A DNA stretch of 64,000 nt from JBBQLG01 sp964251665 (GCA_964251665.1 CAXUKO010000024.1:19016-83015); one strand, 5' to 3'; shown: positions 1 to 8,623, numbered from the stretch's first letter. Notes: generated by a model from the sequence alone, not told the origin. Numbers and translations: made by a program.

Positions 1-151
1 CCACGTAAACCCGTTCGGCGTTCTGGCTGCTTTCGCGCACGTAGGCATACAGCCAGGCGACATTACTGAGAGCCAGTGCGCCGATCAGGCCCAGGCAGAT
101 TACTTTGAGCGATTTAATCAGGGTGCTTACGTTGTTGGCTTGCTGCATCAT
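1..151 (-). CDS. traK: TraK-like conjugative transfer protein, N-terminal part (runs off the left edge)
   Basis: Only the first 50 or so codons are present. The reading frame opens with two ATG codons (149-151 and 146-148) three bases after the traJ stop. It encodes a short polar stretch, then one hydrophobic segment (about residues 16-35, LIGALALSNVAWLYAYV), then a polar periplasmic-looking start. In Bacteroidetes type IV secretion loci, traK follows traJ and encodes a VirB8-like inner-membrane protein with a single N-terminal membrane helix, which is what is seen here. The assignment rests on gene order and topology. The rest of the gene lies outside the window. Confidence 0.7.
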   Translation of the reverse strand, partial: MMQQANNVSTLIKSLKVICLGLIGALALSNVAWLYAYVRESSQNAERVYV

Positions 152-154
152 GGT

Positions 155-1297
155 TTACACAAGAGAAAAGTCGTCGTATCGGTCATCGTCGGCCGACCGG
201 TGGCCTTCATTCAGAGCGGGCGAATCGTAGTTTGGTTGTGGCTCCGGTTGGCGACCCAACCGCGCTTCGTAGCTTTCTTCCCGTTCGGCCCGCGCGGTCC
301 TGGTGCTTTCTTTTTCGGTGCTTGCCTTGCTGGTCGAATTCGATGAGCTGCCGGACTGGTTGTTATTGGATCTGCTCCGGTTCATCGACTGCGAAGCACG
401 GGCTGCTTCACCAGGTAGATTGGCACCCTTGTTAGCCGTCCAGCTTGCCAGCCCACCCGCTGAGGTGATGCCCCCGATAAAGGTGTTTGTCAGGAAAGGC
501 GTAGCCAGATATGCACCCATTACGCAGTAATGCACGACGACCAGGTTGAAAATTGCCCCAAACCGCTGTTCCAGCGTGGCATTGTTCATCATATTGTCGA
601 TGTGCGTATCGACCAGATTGTCCACGTAGAAATTGACGATGTTGTCAAGTACGCCGATGGTCATCGCCCAGAATTTGGCGTGGAGCAGGTTCCTAAACCA
701 GTAGGACATGGCCCCCTGAAAGCCGGGAATCATGGAAATGAGAATGGCAATCGGACCGGTGATACCCAGAAACACAACAACTAACACTTGCATCTTGGCT
801 ACAAACGCCCGCACCAGTAGGGTAAGTCCTTCGGCCACTAACCGCACTAATTTCAGAATGACCATTTCCATCGAATTGCTCATCACGCCCAACACGATGT
901 CGATGTCTTTCTTCATCTGATCGGTGTCTAGCTTCAGGTCGAAATCTTTCCAGAGGTTGTTATTGGCTGTGAGGAATGCCCCATCCACTTTGGCCGTCAT
1001 CGCTTTAAGCGAAGCCAATACCTCGTGCGGATCTTTAGGTGAAAACAGACTGGCTACGAAGTCGATCATACCGGTTGCAATACCAAGCAGATCGCTGTAG
1101 AGCGTCAGGACGATGGTCAGGATAATGGCCCGAATAACCGGCGTATAATCCGTCGTCAAATCCGACGATACCAGGAAAGTCCGGCCGAGTGCCCAGAGGA
1201 AATTGACTGCCATGAGTGCAGCCGCAAGTCCCAGCACTTTGGTACGGATCAGATCACCGTTGTTGGCCATCAAATAGTTAAACGAATTCTCATTCAC
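155..1297 (-). CDS. traJ: Conjugative transfer protein TraJ (polytopic membrane protein)
   Basis: A 380-residue VirB6-like inner-membrane component of the mating-pair formation apparatus. Hydrophobic segments lie near residues 22-45, 55-85, 160-200, 215-235 and 250-290. The last 80 residues are hydrophilic, rich in Ser/Asn/Arg and probably disordered. The frame starts at GTG (1295-1297), 12 nt after the traG stop. An in-frame ATG at 1268-1270 (MANNGD) is the alternative start. Position between traG and a TraK-like gene matches the Bacteroidetes tra order, although traH and traI are absent between traG and traJ. Identity comes from context and topology. Confidence 0.8.
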   Translation of the reverse strand: MNENSFNYLMANNGDLIRTKVLGLAAALMAVNFLWALGRTFLVSSDLTTDYTPVIRAIILTIVLTLYSDLLGIATGMIDFVASLFSPKDPHEVLASLKAMTAKVDGAFLTANNNLWKDFDLKLDTDQMKKDIDIVLGVMSNSMEMVILKLVRLVAEGLTLLVRAFVAKMQVLVVVFLGITGPIAILISMIPGFQGAMSYWFRNLLHAKFWAMTIGVLDNIVNFYVDNLVDTHIDNMMNNATLEQRFGAIFNLVVVHYCVMGAYLATPFLTNTFIGGITSAGGLASWTANKGANLPGEAARASQSMNRSRSNNNQSGSSSNSTSKASTEKESTRTARAEREESYEARLGRQPEPQPNYDSPALNEGHRSADDDRYDDFSLV

Positions 1298-1309
1298 GAG
1301 TACCGTGGT

Positions 1310-3751
1310 TTAGATGATGCCTGCCGCCCGGTCCTCATTGAACTGCCGCACGGCATAGACGATGTTGCCCCCGTAGGTTTGCGTCAGGTCGCGCAGGTGT
1401 TCCCGCTCCGTTGGCTTCGAGGTCAATAGCGGATAAATGTTCGGAGCCGCTTCAAGTCGGTACACTTTGCCGTATTCACCCTGCCGGATAAAGATTTCCC
1501 GCCAAGTCTTTGACACCCGGATCGAGCGCATCTTGTCCAACTCGTGCTTGGTAAAGCCCAGCACGGCCGACACCCGGTCGAGTTGCTTGCTGTCCTGGTG
1601 GTTGAGGATGATCTTGGTATCCGCGTTAGCCACGATCACGGGACCGACCGCCGAATCTTCAATCTCCTTCACGCCCTGCGTGATGATGCACATCGACCCG
1701 TTATTCTTTCGAATCGTCCGGTACATCATTTCGACAAAATCACCCATCCCTTCCGACAGCATCGACCAGGCCTCGTCCATGTAGAGGTACTTGACATCTT
1801 TCGGGAAACGACGGATCACGTCCAACGACAATTCAGTAATCAGCATCGTGACGACTGCTTTCAACAGTTCATTGTCCTTAATCCGGGCCATGTCGAAGCA
1901 GACGAGCCGATAGGCACTGATGTCTTCATTCTCGCCAGCATCCAATACATCGCGATAATGGCCAACCACGAACGGCTCCAGACAGGTAAAGAACTCCGCG
2001 AAGTCGAATGCCTTGTGCCAGCGCACCAACTCTTCCGTGCCCTCCTTCTCTTTCAAGTATTGGTACAGAAAGTCGTAGAAACCAACCAGACTCGGTACCG
2101 GTGTCGGGGCTTCGCCAGGACCGCGCTCGACTTGAGCGTTATACCAGTCAAAGTACATCGGAATCAGCCGCACCAGTACCGACCGTTCGGCCTGACGAAC
2201 CGGCCGCTTGTATCCCTTCCAAATCATGGCCAGCAGCGTCGACAGAAAGTTGATCTTGTCGCCATCCGGTATGTACTGGCCAGCTTGATTCACCTGAATC
2301 CCAAACGGATTAAACTTGATTGGCTGTTGCGGATCGTACTGGTAGTAGCGACCGCCAAGCGCAGTCATTAGGGAGAGATACGTACCACCAACGTCGATGA
2401 TGATTTGCCGACGACCGGCTTCATAGCGTTGCAACATGAGGTAGCCCATCGTGAATGACTTACCCGATCCGGTTGGCCCCACGACCACACTGTTCTGATT
2501 ATTCAGGTCGGTATTGAACAGGTTGACCAGCACCGGATTGCCATATCGGTCGCTCAATAACTCGCCCTGATTAGCTGTGCGGTAGTTTGTTGCGCAGTTG
2601 AGGTAACAGGCCGCGTTATCGCCCGACATGAGGAGCCACCGGTAATTCTGGTAGCCATTACCGGGAGCCAGCGCAAAGAACAGGTTCGTCGTGTCCATTG
2701 TCTCGACAAACACGTCGGCCCCGCCCATTGACCGAAAGGCCGCAATACCCCGCTGTACCAGACCCTCCCGCACCTTGTCGTCCGTGTTCCAGACCACCAG
2801 CGATAGGTTGACGCTGATCAGGCTTTTGTTATCTGTTCGCAGCCCGTCGATGTAATCTTCCAGTTCGAGCATCTTGATCTTGTTCTCGTGTGTCATCAGA
2901 AAATCAAGATTGCGGTTGATCTTCTGCTCGAACTCCAAAGAACCAATGACCTTTTCGGTGTCTTCGATCAGGAAATTAGTCACCAATAAATGCGGTACCT
3001 GAAGGTCTAAGGCCAGCGTCGACACAAACGGAGCTTCGACACCCGTTCGGCCCGGCTGCGTATTGTATACGACCGAGGGCTGCCCCGTCATGGTCAGGAT
3101 GTTGACCTTCTTTTCCCCAACAGCTACAAACGTAGCGTCCGGTTGCACGGACCGGTTCAGCGTCGTCGGCTGGCGGTTAAATTCCAGATTGAAGTACTGG
3201 AAATATAGATTTTCCAGAGCATCGCTGTCCAACCGGACGAGCCGGAGCCTACCCAGCGAAATGCTTTGCGTAAACTCTTCAGCCGCCCGTTCTGCCCGCT
3301 CGACCAGCGCTTCGATACCTGCATAGGGGTCTCTGAGCATAGGTAAACCCAGACGTGCCCAGAGCGTATTGGCCGCATTGGTACGGGGTTGACGCTCGTT
3401 GCCGAACGAGATGAACAGATAGGACGCGTGGTGCAGTACTGGTCGTTCCTGTAGGTGCTGATGTTGTTGTTGGGTAAAGGGCGTATTGGGTTGTTCTTTA
3501 ACACCCTTTGGCACCCGATGCCGTTCGGTATAATAGGCATCGAACCGCTGAATGACCGTGCCAACCGGCAGGGTTCGGGTAGCCCGGTAGAAAGCCGACC
3601 CAAGCGCGTCATATTCGCCACTGGTAATACTTTCCGTTTCAACGCCCTCGAAACGATAGCCAACCGCTACCCGCCCATCTTTGAGTACAGTTACGTCATT
3701 TTCGATGCTGAACACGGGAAATACCGCGTCGTAGTTTACCGTCTTTGTCAC
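1310..3751 (-). CDS. traG: TraG-type conjugation ATPase (VirB4 family)
   Basis: An 813-residue motor ATPase that powers pilus assembly and substrate transfer in the conjugative type IV secretion system. The Walker A motif GPTGSGKS is at about residue 425 and the Walker B motif YLYMDEAW at about residue 655, followed by IITQGVKEIED as in other VirB4/TraG ATPases. The length is normal for the family. The start is GTG at 3749-3751, so the first 56 nt overlap the end of traF, implying translational coupling. Downstream, traJ follows after 12 nt. It would act at the cytoplasmic face of the inner membrane. Confidence 0.93.
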   Translation of the reverse strand: MTKTVNYDAVFPVFSIENDVTVLKDGRVAVGYRFEGVETESITSGEYDALGSAFYRATRTLPVGTVIQRFDAYYTERHRVPKGVKEQPNTPFTQQQHQHLQERPVLHHASYLFISFGNERQPRTNAANTLWARLGLPMLRDPYAGIEALVERAERAAEEFTQSISLGRLRLVRLDSDALENLYFQYFNLEFNRQPTTLNRSVQPDATFVAVGEKKVNILTMTGQPSVVYNTQPGRTGVEAPFVSTLALDLQVPHLLVTNFLIEDTEKVIGSLEFEQKINRNLDFLMTHENKIKMLELEDYIDGLRTDNKSLISVNLSLVVWNTDDKVREGLVQRGIAAFRSMGGADVFVETMDTTNLFFALAPGNGYQNYRWLLMSGDNAACYLNCATNYRTANQGELLSDRYGNPVLVNLFNTDLNNQNSVVVGPTGSGKSFTMGYLMLQRYEAGRRQIIIDVGGTYLSLMTALGGRYYQYDPQQPIKFNPFGIQVNQAGQYIPDGDKINFLSTLLAMIWKGYKRPVRQAERSVLVRLIPMYFDWYNAQVERGPGEAPTPVPSLVGFYDFLYQYLKEKEGTEELVRWHKAFDFAEFFTCLEPFVVGHYRDVLDAGENEDISAYRLVCFDMARIKDNELLKAVVTMLITELSLDVIRRFPKDVKYLYMDEAWSMLSEGMGDFVEMMYRTIRKNNGSMCIITQGVKEIEDSAVGPVIVANADTKIILNHQDSKQLDRVSAVLGFTKHELDKMRSIRVSKTWREIFIRQGEYGKVYRLEAAPNIYPLLTSKPTEREHLRDLTQTYGGNIVYAVRQFNEDRAAGII

Positions 3752-4040
3752 GGAGGTAAATGGTTACGTAGTTTATTCGCTTCGGTTGAAGCAGAGTCCA
3801 GGAGATGAGCGATATGAGAAATGATGGGTGCTTATGGCGTTCGCCCCACCGAAGCACCATCCACGAAAGCACGAGCACGACCAAAATAACGGCATACACG
3901 TAGCGGGGAACCGGGACGATAGTCCGCGCCAGCGAGGCCAGTGTAATCAGCCCGATCAGCAGACAGACATACAGTCCCAGTTCCTGCATCCGCATCCCCA
4001 GAATCCGCGTCGGCTTCTCCAGAGATTTTTGCACTTTCAT
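3696..4040 (-). CDS. traF: Conjugative transfer protein TraF (DUF4133)
   Basis: A 114-residue inner-membrane protein with two closely spaced hydrophobic helices (about residues 27-43 and 49-65) and a short basic tail, the architecture of the DUF4133/TraF family (VirB3-like). It starts at ATG 4038-4040, two bases after the traE stop, and its 3' end overlaps the traG start. This traE-traF-traG order is the hallmark of Bacteroidetes conjugative elements. The role is by family knowledge: a small scaffold beside the TraG ATPase. Confidence 0.88.
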   Translation of the reverse strand: MKVQKSLEKPTRILGMRMQELGLYVCLLIGLITLASLARTIVPVPRYVYAVILVVLVLSWMVLRWGERHKHPSFLISLISWTLLQPKRINYVTIYLRDKDGKLRRGISRVQHRK

Positions 4041-4042
4041 GA

Positions 4043-4378
4043 TTAGCGCGTCATAGTGTAGCCGCCCGTCGAGCCACCCGATGTTGTCTGTACATCGTTG
4101 ACGATTAGATTGAAGCCAAACCAGATGATGGCTCCTACTACCAGATACAGTAGATTTCGCACCGAGTTCGGCGAGTTACTGATGAACGAGGATACGACCT
4201 TTACTACGCCCACGACCATCAGAATCCCAAAGATCACGTTGCCGATGGTTACAATGATGTTGTAATAGCTCGTCAGAGCCTGTGAAACGGAACCACCGCC
4301 ACCGCCAGGCTGGGCATATAAGTTCATGGAGACAAGGCATAGCATAGCCATAGTCGTAAAGAGTACGGACTTTTTCAT
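4043..4378 (-). CDS. traE: Conjugative transfer protein TraE (DUF4134)
   Basis: A 111-residue protein with an N-terminal signal peptide (hydrophobic core about residues 5-20, likely cleaved after LYAQ), a glycine-rich linker, and two transmembrane helices (about residues 45-65 and 78-96). This is the DUF4134/TraE pattern, a VirB2-like pilin candidate in Bacteroidetes transfer systems. It is first in the traE-F-G-J-K run. The roughly 200 nt upstream (4379-4582) contain no gene and could carry its own promoter, although I see no convincing -7 box. Confidence 0.88.
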   Translation of the reverse strand: MKKSVLFTTMAMLCLVSMNLYAQPGGGGGSVSQALTSYYNIIVTIGNVIFGILMVVGVVKVVSSFISNSPNSVRNLLYLVVGAIIWFGFNLIVNDVQTTSGGSTGGYTMTR

Positions 4379-4582
4379 GGTAATCGGTTTGTTTTAGGTT
4401 TATGTAATTGGTTGATTGTTGCTACACTTGGTTTACCTTCAAAAAAGGCAATGAAATTCCTAACGCATAGGTATATACGTTTGATTCTTAGACGCAATTA
4501 TCCAGCCAGGATACGCGTCAGAAATGAAAGGAATTAATAGCCCGACGTGAAAAACGCGGGCGAGAGGGAGGTATTTTGTGTT

Positions 4583-5020
4583 TCATAGTTGGTTGTTACG
4601 GTTGTACATATCTCTGAACTGATCTGCTGCGTCTTTTAACGCATCGAATCTTGATCGGCCGGTGCTCCGGTTACGTTTGGTCAACTCAGGTGGTGATTGC
4701 TGCTGACTCAATGTCAGGGCTACGCCTAAATCTTCTCCAAAACCATCCTCAAATTCGTCAGTAGGGGTATCGGTATGTTTGTCCTCCTTTTTTGGCTCAG
4801 TTGATTTTTGCGGATCAACTATGATAGTAGGTTTCAGTTTGTCACGCCGTTCGCTAACAGTTCGGCGTTGTTCAGCCAGCAACAATGATCTATCGACCCG
4901 AAGCGGAACGGCTACCTGTTGTGGCTTGGTCTGTTTTGATTTTTGATAGAACCGATAGAAATACAAGACTATTAATCCAAAAAAAAGACTTGCACCCAAG
5001 TACGCGCCTGTTTCGAGCAT
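4583..5020 (-). CDS. Membrane-anchored hypothetical protein of the transfer operon
   Basis: A 145-residue protein with one N-terminal transmembrane helix (about residues 5-23) and a long charged cytoplasmic tail rich in Lys, Glu, Asp and Gln. I chose the ATG at 5018-5020, because the reading frame upstream to 5071 begins only with TTG and would place charged residues before the helix. It sits between the DUF3408-like gene and traE on the same strand, the place where Bacteroidetes elements carry traC/traD. I do not recognise a domain. A role as a small inner-membrane accessory of the transfer machine is inferred from position alone. Confidence 0.6.
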   Translation of the reverse strand: MLETGAYLGASLFFGLIVLYFYRFYQKSKQTKPQQVAVPLRVDRSLLLAEQRRTVSERRDKLKPTIIVDPQKSTEPKKEDKHTDTPTDEFEDGFGEDLGVALTLSQQQSPPELTKRNRSTGRSRFDALKDAADQFRDMYNRNNQL

Positions 5021-5092
5021 AGCCAGCGTTTTCTTGAGTACAAATCTAATATCAAACAGGAAAAAGAGCAAAGCGAGGTCCTAATTTCTGTT

Positions 5093-5461
5093 TTATTTTT
5101 TATCCATCAGCTCCATCATGTGTTTCACTTTTGGATGATTTGCAATGGCTTCCGAAGCTATTTCCCTGATTTCTATACCATAATGCACGGATGCCATCTT
5201 TAGAAAACGGTGGACCGATTTCCGGATTGTAACGACCTGGTACGGCTCCGAATCGTCAGTATCCCCTTTTTTTACCGGTTCCGGCTTTATTTGCTCCGTT
5301 TCGACTGTTGGAGCCGTCTGGGGTACTGTAGCTGGTTCAGGGACTGGTGCCTGTGTTTCTACGGTTGGAATCTGTGCCGGCGCGTGCAAGGCATCCTGCA
5401 CGGCTTTTCTGGCCTCCGGGTTTTCCAGTAACGAGGAGAAAGGACGTTTATTTTTAGCCAT
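5093..5461 (-). CDS. DUF3408/TraB-like small DNA-binding protein
   Basis: 122 residues. The N-terminal two-thirds is a Pro/Val/Glu-rich low-complexity linker. The last 50 residues (from about 73) form a compact helical unit, YQVVTIRKSVHRFLKMAS followed by IREIASEAI, that reads like the ribbon-helix-helix end of DUF3408/TraB proteins. The gene starts 3 nt after the ParA-like gene stop and is probably co-translated with it, as a ParB-like or TraB partner. In family context it would bind DNA near the transfer or partition locus. The specific function is inferred. Confidence 0.6.
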   Translation of the reverse strand: MAKNKRPFSSLLENPEARKAVQDALHAPAQIPTVETQAPVPEPATVPQTAPTVETEQIKPEPVKKGDTDDSEPYQVVTIRKSVHRFLKMASVHYGIEIREIASEAIANHPKVKHMMELMDKK

Positions 5462-5464
5462 GTT

Positions 5465-6124
5465 TTAAGAGATTTGGTATCGCTGTTTAAATTCCTGATA
5501 GAACGCTTTATAGACTTCCGCAATGCTGGAGAAGTCTGAGGGGCAGTCGATAGTCCCTACCCGCATGAAGTCCGCCCGGTTGGGCAAGGCATTGTCGAAC
5601 ATGGTGACGTTGAGCATTTCGGCATACCGGTTGATGTCGTTATTCTCGCGGAGGTTAGGCTGTCGAAAATTCTGAACGGCGAATATGCTGAAGTCGGCTC
5701 CCCGTTCATTCCGAATATCGCCCATCTTCTTGGCTGCTTTGATGAATTCAAACGCCGACAGCACGTCGGAATCGCCAAGCCGAATCGGCACCAGAATACT
5801 GTCGCAGAAGGTAAGCGCCATAACTGCTTCGTCGGGACCGGTCATGCGCGGCAGATCCAGAAAAATGACATCGTAGTCTTCGTATCGTTCGTCGAGAACG
5901 GTAGCTACATCATCGGTAGCCATTACCTCACAGGCGTTTTCCGGTTCCCCGAGTCTGTCCACTTCGCGGCCCCGTAGTTTGGCGATGGTACGTTGCCCAT
6001 CCGCATCCAGCACAAGAACCCGTTTTCCTTCCCGGCTTAGACTGTTCGCTAACCAGGCTGTGATTGCTGACTTCCCGCTTCCCCCTTTTTGGGAGCAAAC
6101 GGATATGATTCTGACTTCTTCCAT
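5465..6124 (-). CDS. traA: ParA/TraA-type ATPase
   Basis: A 219-residue deviant-Walker ATPase of the ParA/MinD family. The motif CSQKGGSGKSA lies near the N-terminus, with a Walker B-like VIFLDLPRM at about residue 91. It is first in the tra operon and directly precedes a small DNA-binding partner, the arrangement of both plasmid partition pairs and TraA/TraB of Bacteroidetes conjugative elements. ATG at 6122-6124 is preferred over an upstream TTG at 6148, because it puts the P-loop close to the N-terminus as is usual. It could act in partition, transfer or both. Confidence 0.85.
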   Translation of the reverse strand: MEEVRIISVCSQKGGSGKSAITAWLANSLSREGKRVLVLDADGQRTIAKLRGREVDRLGEPENACEVMATDDVATVLDERYEDYDVIFLDLPRMTGPDEAVMALTFCDSILVPIRLGDSDVLSAFEFIKAAKKMGDIRNERGADFSIFAVQNFRQPNLRENNDINRYAEMLNVTMFDNALPNRADFMRVGTIDCPSDFSSIAEVYKAFYQEFKQRYQIS

Positions 6125-6280
6125 TGGTATAGGTTTCTTCTGTTGCAAAGTAAGACAATATCTTGATAAATCATTATAATGACTAAATAGTATTTTACTA
6201 TACTGTAAATAACCTACTTCTGTCTTGCTTTAAGAAATTTTTACGGAAAAAGCATTGATAGTCAGATGCATAAAAAATTA

Positions 6281-6300
6281 GAATAGAAGGGAAGAAAAAG
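6281..6300 (+). repeat. Dispersed 20-bp motif, copy A
   Basis: Exact copy of GAATAGAAGGGAAGAAAAAG, preceded by TTA. It lies 101 nt upstream of the start at 6402 in the same orientation, just ahead of a good -33/-7 promoter. Further copies occur at 8272-8294 (minus), 39026-39045 (minus), 50477-50496 (minus) and 57026-57048 (plus). Confidence 0.75.
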
Positions 6301-6306
6301 TTGGGC

Positions 6307-6335
6307 TTGCGCAAAAGTGAATGTGAATAGCTTTG
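6307..6335 (+). promoter_or_regulatory. Bacteroidetes-type promoter
   Basis: TTG at 6307-6309, then 18 nt, then TAGCTTTG at 6328-6335, an exact match to the Bacteroidetes -7 consensus TAnnTTTG with usual spacing. It points at the gene starting at 6402, leaving a leader of about 60 nt that is AT-rich. It follows directly after copy A of the dispersed 20-bp motif. Confidence 0.6.
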
Positions 6336-6401
6336 TTATTATTTCATTATATTAATATAATGAAGTATATTTATAGAGTAGATAACAAATGAACGCCAGC
6401 T

Positions 6402-6716
6402 ATGAAGGTCTTTTTGAAGCATAGTATTGCCAACTTTTTTTATTGTCTCGACCTGGATACCCAGCAGGTTGAATCATGTAGCACTGTCGCCGGACGGGAG
6501 CGAGTAGAACGATACGAAGGGGTATCCGGCCCCTTACAAACGGGTAACGTGCTGATTACTTCACAGGAGTATTACAATGCACGAAACTACACCCTGCAAC
6601 GGCTGGGAGCCATCGACATGACACCGCAGACTGAGGAACCTAACGGCTTGCCCATAGACCAGGCCAGCCGAACACAGACAAAACCAAACTTTCCTTATCG
6701 GCCTTCTGACAACTAA
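6402..6716 (+). CDS. Hypothetical plasmid protein
   Basis: 104 residues, not recognised. The N-terminal half (KHSIANFFYCLDLDTQQV...) looks like a small beta-rich fold. The C-terminal third is polar and Pro/Gln/Thr-rich, likely disordered. It has no signal peptide or membrane segment. It is the first gene after a clear promoter and is followed 7 nt later by another small gene on the same strand, so the two are probably one operon. Confidence 0.55.
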   Translation: MKVFLKHSIANFFYCLDLDTQQVESCSTVAGRERVERYEGVSGPLQTGNVLITSQEYYNARNYTLQRLGAIDMTPQTEEPNGLPIDQASRTQTKPNFPYRPSDN

Positions 6717-6723
6717 TCACTTT

Positions 6724-6951
6724 ATGACGACTACCCTAACGCTTGAGGTCGAAATAACCGTAAACTTTTATCACACTGCCGGTAGCCCTGCCGACTACTG
6801 GTACCCTGGGGATGCTGCCGAGGTGGACTTACGCTCTGTATCTATCGGTGGTCATACCCTACCGCTAAACTGCCTGAGCAGTGAACAGCTAAAAACCATT
6901 GAGGAAGCCGCTTTTGCCGAAGCGGATCAATATGAGCCAGATTACAACTAA
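6724..6951 (+). CDS. Small acidic hypothetical protein
   Basis: 75 residues, acidic, with an N-terminal beta-strand-like TTTLTLEVEITVNFY and a C-terminal helix (SSEQLKTIEEAAFAEADQY). It is not recognised, but resembles the small acidic proteins common on phages and plasmids. It sits 7 nt after the preceding gene, and its end overlaps the start of the next gene by 20 nt, which supports translation in an operon. Confidence 0.5.
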   Translation: MTTTLTLEVEITVNFYHTAGSPADYWYPGDAAEVDLRSVSIGGHTLPLNCLSSEQLKTIEEAAFAEADQYEPDYN

Positions 6952-7627
6952 CCCCCTTTATAGTATGTCAACATCCAAATTTCAGCAATTAATGGAATCA
7001 GCCCGCGTACTCGACCCTAATACCCTTGAACCAGTTTCAAACATCAAATCCTGGCAGACGGTCAACCAGAAGACCGGCGAGGTAATCAGCAAATACAAAT
7101 ATCTTGAAGGCCACCCAAAACAGTACCGTTTTGATGCAAAAGAGGGCATGTTTACAGTCAATGAACGGGAGAAAGTTGGGAACACATTAACCTTCCAGCC
7201 GATAGCGTGGCGCATCTTTAACGACAGCATTCTAAAGCAGTCAGAAAAGCAATGGGCGGAACTGTTCTTTATTGATGATAGCAAATGCGTGTCTACGGTG
7301 CTATTTCATGGGTATTCGGTCAATAACATCTTTCGGCTGATAGAGCCGCTATACTATGATGATCTTAAACTTGCTGATGTAGTGATTACGGCAACTGCCG
7401 AGCGTAAAGAGAACACGAAGATTCAACCGAAAGGTATTTACCACATTGCCCGCTTCAGTTACGAATTGGCAGATGCCGACCTGACAAAACAGCGGCAACA
7501 GTACGCACAAGATAACCGGGTTTATCGGCACGATACCCAAACCGACCCCGCCCGGTTTAAGACTTCGCACCAGTACAATTTACTGCCGACCAGAAGTACA
7601 CCGCAGCCAATAGCTCAGGTAGCCTGA
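6932..7627 (+). CDS. Hypothetical plasmid protein (231 aa)
   Basis: A soluble mixed alpha/beta protein with no membrane segment that I do not recognise. ATG at 6932 (MSQITTN) is preferred. The frame is open further upstream to 6899, but that would overlap the preceding gene more. A further in-frame ATG lies at 6965. Features include a Lys/Gln-rich middle and a hydrophobic core around WRIFNDSILKQSEKQWAELFFIDD. A strong terminator follows at 7638, closing the 6402-7627 operon. Confidence 0.6.
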   Translation: MSQITTNPLYSMSTSKFQQLMESARVLDPNTLEPVSNIKSWQTVNQKTGEVISKYKYLEGHPKQYRFDAKEGMFTVNEREKVGNTLTFQPIAWRIFNDSILKQSEKQWAELFFIDDSKCVSTVLFHGYSVNNIFRLIEPLYYDDLKLADVVITATAERKENTKIQPKGIYHIARFSYELADADLTKQRQQYAQDNRVYRHDTQTDPARFKTSHQYNLLPTRSTPQPIAQVA

Positions 7628-7637
7628 TACCTCAACA

Positions 7638-7667
7638 GACCGGAGCGGATTGCTCCGGTCATTTTTC
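7638..7667 (+). terminator. Intrinsic terminator
   Basis: Perfect 9-bp stem GACCGGAGC/GCTCCGGTC (7638-7646 and 7652-7660) with a 5-nt loop, followed by ATTTTTC. It lies 11 nt after the stop of the 231-residue gene. Confidence 0.85.
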
Positions 7668-7680
7668 TCCTCTATCTACT

Positions 7681-7842
7681 ATGTACGCTTTCAATACAAA
7701 GGACGGTAGAACCTACCGAACCGCTTTTAGTCCACGGGAAATTGCCCGGATGTATTGCTTCGATGCTTGGGACGATTCCGGCAACCGGTATGTCGTCCTG
7801 ACCGACGAGACCAATTTTAAAACCTTTGAATTCAATCAGTAA
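7681..7842 (+). CDS. Small hypothetical protein (53 aa)
   Basis: A short reading frame from ATG 7681 to TAA 7842. The product (MYAFNTKDGRTYRTAFSPRE...) has alternating strand-like segments, a Trp-Asp-Asp turn and a final strand ending FKTFEFNQ. It looks like a compact beta domain. It lies between a terminator and the next gene, 24 nt before the start at 7867, on the same strand, and fits the neighbouring run of small plasmid genes. No family is recognised. Confidence 0.5.
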   Translation: MYAFNTKDGRTYRTAFSPREIARMYCFDAWDDSGNRYVVLTDETNFKTFEFNQ

Positions 7843-7866
7843 CCAACCTAACGACAACAAATTCAA

Positions 7867-8238
7867 ATGAGCAAGCTAATTAAACTCATCAGCATCGACC
7901 CGACCGAACAGACTATTGAGGAGGTCGAAATACAAGCCAACAGCTTACAGGCTCTCTATAAACACATTGGTTGTCATACTATTGACTTCGTTGCCCGCAC
8001 CGCAAAAGGCGATGCATTAATCGTAGATGACGAAGCGTTGTTACACGAGCCGCAACCGCCCGCTTTTAAATTTGGCTGGTATCCGTACCGAATACACGGT
8101 ATTGCACTTGTGGCCGGTTCCGATGGTGATGGCGGTACAATCGAGCCAAGATTGACGCTGCAACAGGTACGCAACTTGGTGACGTTTTTAGGGGATGTTC
8201 ATACCGAACCCATAATGAAAGTGTATTCGTGGCATTGA
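7867..8238 (+). CDS. Small hypothetical protein, DUF3846-like
   Basis: 123 residues. The layout is an N-terminal strand with KLIKLISIDPTEQTIEEVEI, a helix (NSLQALYKHIGCHTIDFV), a short strand (ALIVDDEALLH) and then a glycine-rich turn. It resembles DUF3846-type proteins (a strand, then a helix starting with a Leu-x-x-Leu and a Gly-Cys turn, then DDEG/NEEG), which are common on mobile elements and have no known function. Assignment is tentative. Followed by an intrinsic terminator. Confidence 0.5.
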   Translation: MSKLIKLISIDPTEQTIEEVEIQANSLQALYKHIGCHTIDFVARTAKGDALIVDDEALLHEPQPPAFKFGWYPYRIHGIALVAGSDGDGGTIEPRLTLQQVRNLVTFLGDVHTEPIMKVYSWH

Positions 8239-8243
8239 TTCAT

Positions 8244-8280
8244 AAAGCCGGGCGATATCCCCTCCGCCCGGCTTTTTCTT
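8244..8280 (+). terminator. Intrinsic terminator
   Basis: Perfect 10-bp stem AAAGCCGGGC/GCCCGGCTTT (8244-8253 and 8266-8275), 12-nt loop, followed by TTCTTCCC. The right arm merges into copy B of the dispersed 20-bp motif, read on the minus strand. Confidence 0.8.
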
Positions 8281-8294
8281 CCCTTCTATTCTAA
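8272..8294 (-). repeat. Dispersed 20-bp motif, copy B
   Basis: Minus-strand copy of GAATAGAAGGGAAGAAAAAG. It matches copy A over 23 nt including the preceding TTA. It overlaps the tail of the terminator at 8244-8280 and points away from the plus-strand gene at 8318. It is the one copy without a gene start downstream in its own orientation. Confidence 0.7.
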
Positions 8295-8317
8295 TACCGA
8301 ATTTAAATATCATCAGA

Positions 8318-8584
8318 ATGATGACCGAAGAGAATCAGAGAAGCCCAAGTCCATTTGAGGAAACCACCACGGGTTTAACTCATCTTACAGGAAAAGAACG
8401 CGATAGAGCTATCTGGAATGAAGCCCTTTATTGGGCCAGCCAGAACGCTTATATGGAAGCAATTGATGAATTCACAGGGGAAATCACCGAAGTAAAAGTT
8501 GAGTCAATGGATTTAATGGACGAGATCTACCAAGTGAGTAAATCATCTATTCTGTTGGGTATAGAAAAAGAGAAGGCAAGATAA
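8318..8584 (+). CDS. Small hypothetical protein
   Basis: 88 residues, acidic, soluble, mostly helical (GKERDRAIWNEALYWASQNA...). It starts at ATG 8318 or the next codon. No family is recognised. It is followed by a long perfect hairpin at 8624, so it is a single-gene transcription unit. Confidence 0.5.
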   Translation: MMTEENQRSPSPFEETTTGLTHLTGKERDRAIWNEALYWASQNAYMEAIDEFTGEITEVKVESMDLMDEIYQVSKSSILLGIEKEKAR

Positions 8585-8623
8585 GCGTGTGAACTAACTT
8601 TTGTGCCGAAATAATCACACTGC

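Noticed and set aside
1544..2371. Long plus-strand frame opposite traG
   Set aside because: It lies entirely antisense to the well-supported traG ATPase, has shadow composition, and no family pattern.
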